DNA from: DATFVA01 sp963815785
Lineage (GTDB): Bacteria; Bacteroidota; Ignavibacteria; Ignavibacteriales; Ignavibacteriaceae
DNA length: 64,000 nucleotides
Assembly (NCBI GenBank): GCA_963815785.1
Contig: CAWFHZ010000022.1
Location: forward strand, 45,545-109,544
Direction of reading: 5' to 3'
Positions 21,518 to 29,816 of the stretch are shown in pieces. How positions within the stretch are numbered: the stretch's first letter is position 1; the number at the start of each line of letters is the position of its first letter. Below the pieces are notes generated by a model. That model was not told the origin of the DNA and made no database searches. It saw nothing but the letters and a program-made list of their open reading frames with translations. The translations under genes and the position numbers were made by a program.

Positions 21518-21545
21518 AAAAGGGAGTTTTCAAACTCCCTTTTTG
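21518..21545 (+). terminator. terminator between tuf and rpsJ
   Basis: AAAGGGAGTTT pairs with AACTCCCTTT around a short TCA-containing loop and is followed by Ts. It marks the boundary between the str and S10 operons. No clear promoter follows before rpsJ, so it may be a partial terminator (attenuator). Confidence 0.8.
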
Positions 21546-21573
21546 TGTGTTGAAAACCAAAGGAGATAACTAA

Positions 21574-21882
21574 GTGCCCGGCCAAAAAATAAGAATCAAG
21601 TTGAAATCTTATGATCATATTCTGATCGATAAATCAACAGAAAAAATTATTAAGACTGTTAGAAGTACAGGCGCGGTAGTTTCAGGACCAATTCCTCTTC
21701 CTACTAAAAGAACAGTTTATACTGTGTTAAGATCTCCGCACGTTGATAAGAAATCTCGTGAACAATTTGAAACCAGGGCACATAAACGGATTATAGATAT
21801 TCATAATTCAAATAATAAAACTGTGGATTCACTTAGTAAACTTGATATCCCTGCTGGAGTGGATATTGAGATTAAGCTTTAA
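21574..21882 (+). CDS. rpsJ: 30S ribosomal protein S10
   Basis: Small-subunit head protein that also partners NusB (NusE role) in antitermination. The 102-aa protein begins PGQKIRIKLKSYDHILIDKS and has the family block VSGPIPLPTKRTVYTVLRSPHVDKKSREQFE in two conserved parts. The start is GTG with AAAGGAGATAA upstream. First gene of the S10 operon. Confidence 0.98.
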   Translation: MPGQKIRIKLKSYDHILIDKSTEKIIKTVRSTGAVVSGPIPLPTKRTVYTVLRSPHVDKKSREQFETRAHKRIIDIHNSNNKTVDSLSKLDIPAGVDIEIKL

Positions 21883-21903
21883 TGATTTTTTTTGGGAGTT
21901 AAG

Positions 21904-22533
21904 ATGTCCGGAATTTTAGGAAAAAAAATAGGTATGACGAGCGTGTATGACGCTCAGGGAGATCTGATCCCTGTTACTGTGATTCAGGCAGGCCCGTGTA
22001 AAATCGTTTCCATCCGAACTAAAGAGAAAGATGGTTATGAAGCTCTACAACTTGGTTTTGGTCAAAGGAAAGAAAAGAATATTTCAAAACCGGTTTTAGG
22101 CCAGTATAAAAAAAATGAAATTACTCCGGCAGCTGTTTTAAAAGAGTTCAGGTTTTCATCAATTTCAGAATATAAAATAGGCGATGAAATTAAAGTTGAT
22201 TTTTTCACAGAAGGTGAAAAAATAAAAGTTAAAGGAAAAAGTATTGGAAAAGGTTTCCAGGGAGTTATGAAGCGTCATGGGTTTGGAGGAGTTGGTGGTA
22301 CTACTCACGGACAAAGTGATAGACTTAGAGCCCCAGGATCTATTGGTTCCAGCTCATATCCTTCAAGAGTTTTTAAAGGAACGAGAATGGCTGGCAGAAA
22401 GGGATATGAAAATGTAACTACATCTAACTTACGTGTAGTGAAAATTATTCCGGATCAAAACCTTATTTTGGTAAAAGGAGCTGTTCCCGGTGCAGTTAAT
22501 TCGTATGTGGAACTATTCAAACAGCGGACTTAA
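21904..22533 (+). CDS. rplC: 50S ribosomal protein L3
   Basis: Binds the 3' end of 23S rRNA near the peptidyl-transferase centre. From the ATG at 21904 (MSGILGKKIGMTSVYD) the protein has 209 aa, the family's usual length. A TTG four codons upstream keeps the frame open, but GGGAG at 21895-21899 is placed for the ATG. The central loop GVMKRHGFGGVGGTTHGQSD and C-terminal GRKGYENVT are conserved. Confidence 0.97.
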   Translation: MSGILGKKIGMTSVYDAQGDLIPVTVIQAGPCKIVSIRTKEKDGYEALQLGFGQRKEKNISKPVLGQYKKNEITPAAVLKEFRFSSISEYKIGDEIKVDFFTEGEKIKVKGKSIGKGFQGVMKRHGFGGVGGTTHGQSDRLRAPGSIGSSSYPSRVFKGTRMAGRKGYENVTTSNLRVVKIIPDQNLILVKGAVPGAVNSYVELFKQRT

Positions 22534-22560
22534 AAAGAAAAAGTAATTTTGGTAATTAAA

Positions 22561-23208
22561 ATGAAAATTGATGTATTAAAAACGGACGGTTCTTCTACAG
22601 GCAGACAAATCGAACTGTCTGATGAAATTTTTGGAATTGAACCAAATTCTAATGCGATATATTTATCTGTTAAATCTTATCTCGCAAACCAGAGACAAGG
22701 TACTTCCAAAGCTAAGGAAAGAAGCGAAGTAAGAGGCGGTGGGAAAAAACCCTGGAAACAAAAAGGTAGAGGAGGAGCCCGCGCCGGGACCAGTCGTTCA
22801 CCTTTATGGGTGGGCGGAGGAACAATATTTGGCCCCAGACCAAGAGATTACCGTCAGGATTTACCAAAGAAATTAAGAAGACTTGCCAGAAAATCTGCTC
22901 TTAGCTCTAAGCTGAAAGATGAACAATTGAAGGTTGTTGAGGATTTTAATTTCGAAAAACCGAAAACAAAAGAATTTATTAATATACTTAATTCACTCGA
23001 TATTAAAGGTAAGAAAGTTTTGATTCTTACTAATGGAAATCTCGGATCAGTTTACAAAGCAGGCCGCAACATTCCAAAGGTAAAAATTCTTGAAGCAGAC
23101 AAAGCTTCAACATATGATATTCTTAATAACCAGATTTTATTATTACAGGAAGGTGCTGTAGAATCAATTACTAAAACTTTTGAGTCCAACGGAAAGGCGG
23201 TTAGCTGA
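22561..23208 (+). CDS. rplD: 50S ribosomal protein L4
   Basis: Lines the exit tunnel with its long loop, seen as GGGKKPWKQKGRGGARAG (about 65-82) followed by SPLWVGGGTIFGPRPRDY. The protein has 215 aa from the ATG at 22561; an in-frame TTG at 22549 would add four residues. The Shine-Dalgarno is weak, so the exact start is uncertain by these four codons. Its stop overlaps the rplW start (TGATG). In enterobacteria L4 autoregulates this operon. Confidence 0.96.
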   Translation: MKIDVLKTDGSSTGRQIELSDEIFGIEPNSNAIYLSVKSYLANQRQGTSKAKERSEVRGGGKKPWKQKGRGGARAGTSRSPLWVGGGTIFGPRPRDYRQDLPKKLRRLARKSALSSKLKDEQLKVVEDFNFEKPKTKEFINILNSLDIKGKKVLILTNGNLGSVYKAGRNIPKVKILEADKASTYDILNNQILLLQEGAVESITKTFESNGKAVS

Positions 23209-23504
23209 TGCATAACATTTTAATTCGTCCGCTAATAACCGAAAAAATGACAAATATATCAGCCGATCAGGTTGGAAAATATGGATTTATTGTTAATCCG
23301 AAGTCGAATAAAGTGGAAATTGCTCACGCAATTGAACAAAAATTTAATGTGCATGTAATTGATGTTAAAACATTAAATCACAGCGGCAAAACAAAAACAC
23401 AATTTAGAAAAAGTGGCAGGTTTACTGGCAAAACTGCTAAATTCAAAAAAGCAATAGTTACCCTTAAAGAAGGTGAAACAATCGAATTGTTTGAGCAAGT
23501 ATAG
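23208..23504 (+). CDS. rplW: 50S ribosomal protein L23
   Basis: Exit-site protein that docks trigger factor and SRP. The 98-aa protein begins MHNILIRPLITEKMT and has the conserved NPKSNKVEIAHAIE block. Its start codon overlaps the rplD stop by one base, which suggests translational coupling. Confidence 0.97.
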   Translation: MHNILIRPLITEKMTNISADQVGKYGFIVNPKSNKVEIAHAIEQKFNVHVIDVKTLNHSGKTKTQFRKSGRFTGKTAKFKKAIVTLKEGETIELFEQV

Positions 23505-23524
23505 TGAGAATAAGGATTTTATAA

Positions 23525-24352
23525 ATGGCTATTAAAAAATTAAAACCGGTAACGCCGGGAACAAGATTCAGTTCAAAATCATCATTTGATGAAATTACAA
23601 AATCTACTCCCGAAAAATCTCTTACCACAGCTCTCAGGAAGAGCGGAGGAAGAAATAATAAAGGTCGTGTAACCTCCCGTCATATTGGAGGTGGTCACAA
23701 GAGAAGATACAGAATCATTGATTTTAAAAGAGATAAAAATGGCATTCCGGCAAAAGTGTTTTCTATAGAATATGACCCTAACAGAACTTCGAGGATAGCT
23801 CTTTTACATTATGCTGATGGTGAAAAAAGATATATTCTTGCACCTGATGGACTTAAGGTTGGAGATAAAGTATCCTCAGGTCCCGGTAGTGAAATTTCAA
23901 TTGGAAACGCACTACCACTTAAGGAAATGCCAATGGGAAGTTTTGTTCACAACGTTGAAATAAAACCTGGAAAAGGCGGACAGATTGGAAGAAGTGCCGG
24001 TTCATCCATTCAACTATTAGCTAAAGAAGGAAACTATGCACAGCTAAAAATGCCTTCCGGTGAAGTTAGAATGATTAGACTTGAATGTATGGCAACTTAC
24101 GGAGCTGTTGGAAATTCCGAACAGGAAAATATTGATTTAGGAAAAGCAGGACGCACAAGATGGCTAGGCAAAAGACCCCATGTAAGAGGTGTTGCAATGA
24201 ATCCTGTTGATCATCCTATGGGTGGAGGAGAAGGAAAAACTTCCGGCGGCGGACACCCTGTTTCCCCGTGGGGACAAAAAGCAAAAGGATTAAAAACCCG
24301 GAAGCATAAAAAAGAATCTAATAAGTTAATTATTAAAAGACGTAATAAGTAG
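23525..24352 (+). CDS. rplB: 50S ribosomal protein L2
   Basis: Essential for subunit association and peptidyl-transferase assembly. The 275-aa protein has the N-terminal SGGRNNKGRVTSRHIGGGHKR and the C-terminal block MNPVDHPMGGGEGKTSGG, which contains the functionally important His. Length is standard. Confidence 0.98.
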   Translation: MAIKKLKPVTPGTRFSSKSSFDEITKSTPEKSLTTALRKSGGRNNKGRVTSRHIGGGHKRRYRIIDFKRDKNGIPAKVFSIEYDPNRTSRIALLHYADGEKRYILAPDGLKVGDKVSSGPGSEISIGNALPLKEMPMGSFVHNVEIKPGKGGQIGRSAGSSIQLLAKEGNYAQLKMPSGEVRMIRLECMATYGAVGNSEQENIDLGKAGRTRWLGKRPHVRGVAMNPVDHPMGGGEGKTSGGGHPVSPWGQKAKGLKTRKHKKESNKLIIKRRNK

Positions 24353-24360
24353 AGAATTGT

Positions 24361-24648
24361 ATGCCAAGATCAGTTAAAAAAGGTCCATTTGTAGATATTA
24401 AATTATCAGCAAAAATTGATAAACTGAATGAGACAAACCAGAAGAAAATCATTAAGACCTGGTCTCGTTCGTCAACCATTATTCCTGATTTTGTTGGACA
24501 TACAATAGCAGTCCATAATGGTAATAAAATGATTCCCGTTTACATTACTGAAAATATGGTAGGACATAAGTTGGGTGAATTTTCACCAACAAGAATTTTC
24601 AGAGGTCATCCGGGAACAAAAGCAGAAAAAGCTTCAAAGGCAAAGTAA
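24361..24648 (+). CDS. rpsS: 30S ribosomal protein S19
   Basis: Small-subunit head protein contacting S13. The 95-aa protein begins MPRSVKKGPFVDIKL and has the family signature near HNGNKMIPVYITENMVGHKLGEFSPTR. It starts 8 nt after the rplB stop. Confidence 0.98.
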   Translation: MPRSVKKGPFVDIKLSAKIDKLNETNQKKIIKTWSRSSTIIPDFVGHTIAVHNGNKMIPVYITENMVGHKLGEFSPTRIFRGHPGTKAEKASKAK

Positions 24649-24669
24649 ACTTTACAAGGATTTTAAGTA

Positions 24670-25014
24670 ATGGAAGCAAAGGCAATAAACAGATACATTG
24701 GTTCATCACCCAGGAAGATGAGACTTGTTGTTGATTTAATACGCGGAGTTTCGGTTGAAAAAGCTCTGGAGGTTCTTCATTTTTCATCTAAACATGCTTC
24801 TAAGGATGCAGAAAAAACATTAAGATCAGCTGTCTCAAATATTATGAACAGAGATGAATCAACACGACTTGATCCGGCAGAACTTTTTGTAAAAGAGGCT
24901 TTTGTAAACCAGGGACCAACATTAAAACGAATTTCACCTGCTCCTATGGGCAGAGCTTTCAGAGTAAGAAAAAGATCTTGTCACTTAACAATTGTTGTTG
25001 CAACAAAAGGATAA
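24670..25014 (+). CDS. rplV: 50S ribosomal protein L22
   Basis: Its beta hairpin lines the exit tunnel where macrolides bind; the hairpin block is seen as SPAPMGRAFRVRKRSCHLTIVV. The 114-aa protein starts with the family motif AINRYIGSSPRKMRLVVDLIRG. AAGGA lies upstream of the ATG. Confidence 0.97.
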   Translation: MEAKAINRYIGSSPRKMRLVVDLIRGVSVEKALEVLHFSSKHASKDAEKTLRSAVSNIMNRDESTRLDPAELFVKEAFVNQGPTLKRISPAPMGRAFRVRKRSCHLTIVVATKG

Positions 25015-25032
25015 TTTTAGGAGGTTAATTTT

Positions 25033-25674
25033 TTGGGACAGAAAACAAACCCTATAGGGTTAAGAGTTGGAATCATCAGAGGATGGGACTCTAATTGGTA
25101 TGAAAATAAAAGTTATGCTCCCAAGCTTAAGGAAGATGATAAGCTGAGATCATATGTTAGAAACCGCTTAAAGAAAGCCGGAATTTCTCGTATTGTGATC
25201 GATAGGACCTCAAAGAATATTATCCTTACTATACATACTTCTCGTCCCGGAGTTGTTATTGGGAAAAGTGGAAAAGAAATTACACAGCTCGAACAGGAGT
25301 TGAAACAGGTGACTGATAAAGAAGTTAAAGTTCAGATTTCTGAAATAAAAAGACCGGAACTTGATGCTTATCTGGTTGCCGAAAATATAGCAAATCAACT
25401 TCAGGGAAGAGTATCTTTTCGAAGAGCTATGAAAATGTCCATAACTGCAGCGATGAGAATGGGTGCTGAAGGAATAAGAATTATGTGCGCCGGCCGTTTG
25501 GGCGGAGCTGAAATGGCAAGAACAGAACAATATAAAGAAGGAAGAATTCCTCTTCATACTTTAAGAGCAGATATTGATTATGCTAATGGAAGAGCAGAAA
25601 CTGTTTATGGTGCAATTGGAATTAAAGTATGGATTTGCAAGGGTGAAATCCTTGGCAAAAGAGTTACTGAATAA
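25033..25674 (+). CDS. rpsC: 30S ribosomal protein S3
   Basis: Part of the mRNA entry channel with helicase activity. The 213-aa protein begins GQKTNPIGLRVGIIRGWDSNWY, followed by a KH domain (RPGVVIGKSGKEI, about 65-77) and the C-terminal block GRLGGAEMARTEQYKEGRIPLHTLRADIDYA. The start is TTG with a strong TAGGAGG (25018-25024). Length is typical of short bacterial S3. Confidence 0.98.
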   Translation: MGQKTNPIGLRVGIIRGWDSNWYENKSYAPKLKEDDKLRSYVRNRLKKAGISRIVIDRTSKNIILTIHTSRPGVVIGKSGKEITQLEQELKQVTDKEVKVQISEIKRPELDAYLVAENIANQLQGRVSFRRAMKMSITAAMRMGAEGIRIMCAGRLGGAEMARTEQYKEGRIPLHTLRADIDYANGRAETVYGAIGIKVWICKGEILGKRVTE

Positions 25675-25698
25675 AAAAGATATCCGGAGTTTTTAATT

Positions 25699-26112
25699 AT
25701 GTTAATGCCGAAAAGAGTAAAATTCAGAAAATCCCAGCGCGGAAGAATGGCTGGAAAAGCGTATAAAGGTAGCCGGGTTTCCTTTGGCGATTACGGACTC
25801 AAAGCGCTTGAACCTCATTGGATTACAAGCAGACAGATTGAGGCATGCCGTGTTGCGCTTACAAGAAAAATGAAACGTGATGGAAAAGTTTGGATAAGAA
25901 TATTTCCTGATAAACCTGTTTCAAAAAAACCTCTTGAAACCAGAATGGGAAAAGGAAAAGGTGCCCCTGAATTTTGGGTTGCAGTAGTTAAACCTGGCAG
26001 AGTTTTATTCGAAGTTTCAGGAATTTCAAAGGAACTTGCTGAGGAAGCTTTAAAGCTTTGTTCTTATAAGCTGCCAATCAAAACAAAAGTAGTTTCAAGA
26101 CCAGATTTATAA
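25699..26112 (+). CDS. rplP: 50S ribosomal protein L16
   Basis: Sits near the A site and the central protuberance. The 137-aa protein begins MLMPKRVKFRKSQRGRMAG and has the conserved RIFPDKPVSKKPLETRMGKGKG block. The first of two ATGs (25699 and 25705) gives the usual MLMPKR N-terminus and the better distance from CCGGAG. Confidence 0.98.
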   Translation: MLMPKRVKFRKSQRGRMAGKAYKGSRVSFGDYGLKALEPHWITSRQIEACRVALTRKMKRDGKVWIRIFPDKPVSKKPLETRMGKGKGAPEFWVAVVKPGRVLFEVSGISKELAEEALKLCSYKLPIKTKVVSRPDL

Positions 26113-26127
26113 TTAAGAGGCGCGAAA

Positions 26128-26355
26128 ATGAAAATTCACGAAATAAGAGAAATGAAAATAGACGAGCTTAGGAAAAGAATTGAAGAAGAAGAAAGAAATA
26201 TTGTAGATTTAAGATTTGCACATCAGTTGAAACAGTTAACTAACACAGCAAAACTCGGCCTGGCAAAAAAAGATATTGCAAGGATGAAAACTATTCTCAA
26301 AGAGAGAGAATCGGTAGAAACCGGAACTGAGATAAAAGAAGGAGTTGAAGCGTAA
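26128..26355 (+). CDS. rpmC: 50S ribosomal protein L29
   Basis: Exit-tunnel protein of two long helices. The 75-aa protein has MKIDELRKRIEEEERNIVDLRFAHQLKQL at the N-terminus, typical of L29, and a slightly extended acidic C-terminus. It starts 15 nt after rplP and ends 3 nt before rpsQ. Confidence 0.96.
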   Translation: MKIHEIREMKIDELRKRIEEEERNIVDLRFAHQLKQLTNTAKLGLAKKDIARMKTILKERESVETGTEIKEGVEA

Positions 26356-26358
26356 AAA

Positions 26359-26616
26359 ATGGAACAACGTCAATTAAGAAAAACCAGGATCGGAATTGTT
26401 GTTAGTAATAAAATGCAAAAAACAATTACAGTAGCAATAGAAAGAAGAGTTCCGCACCCTCTCTATAATAAATATTTCAAAAAGACTACAAATCTGATGG
26501 CACACGATGAAAAAAGTGAATGCGGAATAGGTGATAAAGTTAAAATAATGGAAACACGCCCTTTAAGTTCTCAAAAAAGATGGCGTCTTGTAGAAATAGT
26601 TGAAAAAGCCAAGTAG
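26359..26616 (+). CDS. rpsQ: 30S ribosomal protein S17
   Basis: Early-binding OB-fold protein of the 30S body. The 85-aa protein has RKTRIGIVVSNKMQKTITVAIERRVPHPLY and GDKVKIMETRPLSSQKRWRLVEI, both family blocks. It starts 3 nt after the rpmC stop, so translation is probably coupled. Confidence 0.97.
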   Translation: MEQRQLRKTRIGIVVSNKMQKTITVAIERRVPHPLYNKYFKKTTNLMAHDEKSECGIGDKVKIMETRPLSSQKRWRLVEIVEKAK

Positions 26617-26633
26617 TAAAGGAGCAGGAGAAA

Positions 26634-27002
26634 ATGATACAGGAAGAAACAAATCTTGTAGTTGCCGATAACTCCGGCGCTAAAAAAGTAAGATGCATCC
26701 GTGTGCTTGGCGGAAGTGGAAGAAAATATGCAAGCGTTGGTGATCTAATTGTAGTGGCTGTTAAAACAGCAATTCCTAACGGAACAGTAAAAAAAGGAGA
26801 AGTATCCCGGGCTGTGATTGTCAGGACTAAGAAGGAGGTCAGAAGAAAAGATGGTTCTTATATCAGATTTGATGAGAATGCTGCGGTACTAATAAATAAT
26901 ATGAATGAACCTAAAGGCACGCGTATTTTCGGACCTGTTGCAAGAGAATTAAGGGAGAAACAGTTTATGAAAATTGTTTCTTTAGCACCAGAAGTTTTAT
27001 AA
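26634..27002 (+). CDS. rplN: 50S ribosomal protein L14
   Basis: Forms part of an intersubunit bridge. The 122-aa protein begins MIQEETNLVVADNSGAKKVRCIRVLGG and ends with GTRIFGPVARELREK...KIVSLAPEVL, both diagnostic. AAAGGAGCAGG precedes the ATG. First gene of the spc-type block. Confidence 0.98.
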   Translation: MIQEETNLVVADNSGAKKVRCIRVLGGSGRKYASVGDLIVVAVKTAIPNGTVKKGEVSRAVIVRTKKEVRRKDGSYIRFDENAAVLINNMNEPKGTRIFGPVARELREKQFMKIVSLAPEVL

Positions 27003-27017
27003 AGATTTGGATATAAA

Positions 27018-27341
27018 ATGAAAATTCGTAAAAATGACAATGTAATGGTTATCTCCGGAAATGATAGAGGAAAAACAGGTAAGGTTTTAAAAGTTTTTCC
27101 AAAAGTTTCCAGGGTTATTATTGAAGGAATCAACCTGAGGAAGAGGCATACAAAACCAAATCAGAAAAGTCCTCAGGGCGGCATAATTGAGAAGGAAGCC
27201 CCAATAAATGCTTCCAATGTTATGCTTCTCGATCCAAAAACAAATGAACCCACAAGACTAGGTTCCCAGATAATACTGGATGAAAAAACCGGTAAGAAGA
27301 AAAGAGCAAGAGTTAGCAGATCAACAGGAGAAATGGTTTAA
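27018..27341 (+). CDS. rplX: 50S ribosomal protein L24
   Basis: Assembly initiator protein with an N-terminal KOW motif (NVMVISGNDRGKTGKVLKVFP). The 107-aa protein is of normal length and keeps the block VIIEGINLRKRHTKPNQKSPQGGI. It lies 15 nt after rplN. Confidence 0.97.
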   Translation: MKIRKNDNVMVISGNDRGKTGKVLKVFPKVSRVIIEGINLRKRHTKPNQKSPQGGIIEKEAPINASNVMLLDPKTNEPTRLGSQIILDEKTGKKKRARVSRSTGEMV

Positions 27342-27376
27342 TTTAATTATCAACTACTATCAAGATAGCTTAAGAA

Positions 27377-28036
27377 ATGGCTGAAAAGAAAACGAAAAAA
27401 GAAACTGAAGCAAAACAACCTAAAGCTTCAAAAAAAGGAAAAGAAACCAAGGCCGCACCTGCACCACAGGTTAAAATAAAGACCCGACTTTCTGAGACTT
27501 ATAAAAAGGATATAGTTCCTGATTTAATGAAGAAATTTGGTTATACAAGTTTGATGCAGGTTCCACGATTACACAAGATAGTTATTAATATGGGTGTGGG
27601 CGATGCGGTAGCTGATCCTAAATTATTAGAAGAAGCTGTTAAGGAACTGGAAACAATCACTGGTCAAAAACCGAGTATTAGAAAAGCCCGGAAAGCTATT
27701 TCTAATTTTAAGTTAAGAGAAGGGCTAAATATTGGTGCTAAGGTTACCCTAAGAAGAGAAAGAATGTACGAATTTCTTGACAGGCTTATTAATATTGCAC
27801 TTCCAAGGGTTAGAGATTTTAGAGGATTGTCTGATAAATCTTTTGATGGAAGAGGAAACTATTCGCTCGGTATAAAAGAACAGATTATTTTCCCTGAAAT
27901 AAATGTAGATAAGATAGGAAAAGTTCTCGGAATGGATGTAACTATTGTTACAACGGCTCCTTCAGACAATGAAGCGTATGAATTACTTCAATCATTTGGA
28001 GTACCATTCAGAAAAAAAGAGATTAAAACAGCTTAA
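27377..28036 (+). CDS. rplE: 50S ribosomal protein L5 with lysine-rich N-terminal extension
   Basis: Binds 5S rRNA and contacts P-site tRNA. The L5 core starts at about residue 38 (RLSETYKKDIVPDLMKKFGYTSLMQVPRLHKIVINMGVG) and is complete. Before it stands a 35-40 residue Lys/Ala/Pro-rich tail (MAEKKTKKETEAKQP...). The next in-frame Met lies inside the conserved core at about residue 51, so the tail cannot be a simple start error. The 219-aa total exceeds the usual 180 or so. Confidence 0.97.
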   Translation: MAEKKTKKETEAKQPKASKKGKETKAAPAPQVKIKTRLSETYKKDIVPDLMKKFGYTSLMQVPRLHKIVINMGVGDAVADPKLLEEAVKELETITGQKPSIRKARKAISNFKLREGLNIGAKVTLRRERMYEFLDRLINIALPRVRDFRGLSDKSFDGRGNYSLGIKEQIIFPEINVDKIGKVLGMDVTIVTTAPSDNEAYELLQSFGVPFRKKEIKTA

Positions 28037-28047
28037 CAGGAGAATTA

Positions 28048-28317
28048 ATGGCCCGGAAAAGTTTAATAGCAAGAGAAGAAAAAAGACGTAAGCTAGTTGA
28101 AAAATATGCTAAAGTCAGGAAAGAATTAAAAGAAAAAGGTGACTTTGATGCATTGCAGAAACTCCCTAAAAATGCTTCGCCTGTTCGTTTGCACAATAGA
28201 TGTATGTTCACTGGAAGAGCCCGTGGATTTCATCGCAAGTTTGGTGTTTCTAGGTTAGTATTAAGGGAAATGGCTCTGAAAGGCGAGATTCCCGGATTAA
28301 AGAAGTCAAGTTGGTAA
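28048..28317 (+). CDS. rpsN: 30S ribosomal protein S14 (zinc-free long form)
   Basis: Head protein near the decoding site. The 89-aa protein lacks the two CxxC pairs of short zinc-binding S14 and has the long form's RLHNRCMFTGRARGFHRKFGVSRLVLREMA. TAACAGGAGAATTA precedes the ATG. Confidence 0.98.
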   Translation: MARKSLIAREEKRRKLVEKYAKVRKELKEKGDFDALQKLPKNASPVRLHNRCMFTGRARGFHRKFGVSRLVLREMALKGEIPGLKKSSW

Positions 28318-28327
28318 AGGAGAAAAA

Positions 28328-28723
28328 ATGGCAGTTACTGATCCTATAGCAGATTTTTTAACCAGAATTAGAAATGCATCCAAAGCAAGAAAATTACGAG
28401 TAGATATTCCTGCTTCTAATATGAAGAAAAACCTGGCTGAGATTTTAAAGAAACAAAATTTTGTAAAAGATTTTTCTGTAATTGAAGATAATAAACAAAA
28501 TATAATTAGGGTTGAGTTAAAATATACAAATGGTTCTCCTGCAATTAGTGGTTTGAAAAGAATCAGTAAACCTGGTCTTCGTATTTATAAAGACTCAAAA
28601 GAATTACCAAGAGTTTTAAATGGATTAGGTATTGCAGTAATCTCTACCCCAAATGGTCTGTTAACAGATAAAGAAGCTAAATCGAAATCTGTTGGCGGAG
28701 AAGTAGTTTGTTACATCTGGTAA
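28328..28723 (+). CDS. rpsH: 30S ribosomal protein S8
   Basis: Primary 16S-binding protein of the platform; in E. coli it represses the spc operon. The 131-aa protein begins VTDPIADFLTRIRNASKARK and ends with VISTPNGLLTDKEAKSKSVGGEVVCYIW. AAGGAGAAAAA precedes the ATG. Confidence 0.98.
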   Translation: MAVTDPIADFLTRIRNASKARKLRVDIPASNMKKNLAEILKKQNFVKDFSVIEDNKQNIIRVELKYTNGSPAISGLKRISKPGLRIYKDSKELPRVLNGLGIAVISTPNGLLTDKEAKSKSVGGEVVCYIW

Positions 28724-28745
28724 CTTATTGAATGGAGTTTGAAAA

Positions 28746-29285
28746 GTGTCAAGAATTGGTAAAAAACCTGTTATAATTCCCAAAGGAGTTACTATTGATA
28801 ATAAAGGTAATTCCATTAAAGTCAAAGGACCTAAAGGCGAACTTGAAGGCATCTTTGATTTAAGAATGAAAATTGAAATAAAAGATAGTGAGTTAACCGT
28901 TATCCGCCCAAACGATACAAAAGAAATTAAGGCATTACACGGGCTTAGCCGTGCTTTGATTCAGAATATGGTTCAGGGAGTTACTGAAGCTTATCAGAGA
29001 ACACTTGATATAGTTGGTGTTGGTTACAGGGCAGAGCTTAAAGGAAAAAATTTGTTATTGAACATCGGATATTCTCACCCGATTTATTTTATTCCTCCCG
29101 ATGGAATTACTATTGCAACTCCTACACAAACACAGATTGTAATATCCGGAATTGATAAACAGCTTGTAGGTATGGTTGCAGCAAAAATAAGATCAATCAG
29201 AAAACCCGAACCATACAAAGGTAAAGGAATTAAATATTCTGATGAACAGATTCTCAGAAAAGCCGGTAAGACTGCAGGAAAATAA
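28746..29285 (+). CDS. rplF: 50S ribosomal protein L6
   Basis: Located near the sarcin-ricin loop and the stalk base. The 179-aa protein begins SRIGKKPVIIPKGV and has the C-terminal signature around RKPEPYKGKGIKYSDE. The start is GTG, with GGAG 11 nt upstream and no ATG alternative. Confidence 0.98.
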   Translation: MSRIGKKPVIIPKGVTIDNKGNSIKVKGPKGELEGIFDLRMKIEIKDSELTVIRPNDTKEIKALHGLSRALIQNMVQGVTEAYQRTLDIVGVGYRAELKGKNLLLNIGYSHPIYFIPPDGITIATPTQTQIVISGIDKQLVGMVAAKIRSIRKPEPYKGKGIKYSDEQILRKAGKTAGK

Positions 29286-29307
29286 TTTTAACGGAGATAA
29301 TTAGGAA

Positions 29308-29673
29308 ATGATTAATAGAAATAATAACTCAAGATTACGGTCCAAGATAAAAATAAGGAAAGTTATTTCCGGTACTCCTGAAAGACCCCGGTTAACTATT
29401 TATAGAAGTTTAGATAATATTTACGCACAAATAATTGATGATACTACCGGAAAGACACTAGTTTCTGCTTCTTCATTATCTAAAGATCTGGCAGATGATT
29501 TAAAAAAAGCTAAGGGAAAGGTTCAACGTAGCAAAACCATTGGCATTTATGTGGCAAAAAAAGCTTTAGAACAAAATATTAATACTGTAGTTTTTGATCG
29601 CAATGGATACCGGTATCACGGTCGTGTTCAGGCTGTTGCTGAAGGTGCCAGAGAAGCGGGATTGAAATTTTAG
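29308..29673 (+). CDS. rplR: 50S ribosomal protein L18
   Basis: Binds 5S rRNA in the central protuberance. The 121-aa protein has RLRSKIKIRKVISGTPERPRLTIYRS and the C-terminal DRNGYRYHGRVQAVAEGAREAGLKF. It is followed after 12 nt by a tRNA-Gln gene before rpsE, an unusual interruption of the spc operon. Confidence 0.97.
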   Translation: MINRNNNSRLRSKIKIRKVISGTPERPRLTIYRSLDNIYAQIIDDTTGKTLVSASSLSKDLADDLKKAKGKVQRSKTIGIYVAKKALEQNINTVVFDRNGYRYHGRVQAVAEGAREAGLKF

Positions 29674-29685
29674 ATTTTAATATGT

Positions 29686-29756
29686 TGCCGGATCGTCTAA
29701 TGGTAGGACTACGCCCTTTGGAGGCGTCTGTAGAGGTTCGAATCCTCTTCCGGCAG
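29686..29756 (+). tRNA. tRNA-Gln(TTG) inside the spc operon
   Basis: A 71-nt cloverleaf with acceptor TGCCGGA/TCCGGCA, anticodon stem ACGCC/GGCGT, anticodon TTG, T stem AGAGG/CCTCT with loop TTCGAAT, and discriminator G. CCA is not encoded. All stems are intact, so it looks functional. It lies between rplR and rpsE with no promoter or terminator of its own visible, so it should be cut from the polycistronic transcript. Confidence 0.96.
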
Positions 29757-29816
29757 CAAGAAAATTAAATAACCTGGTTCAAACAAGTTAAGTAAAAAGA
29801 AGTTCGGAGAAGTAAT

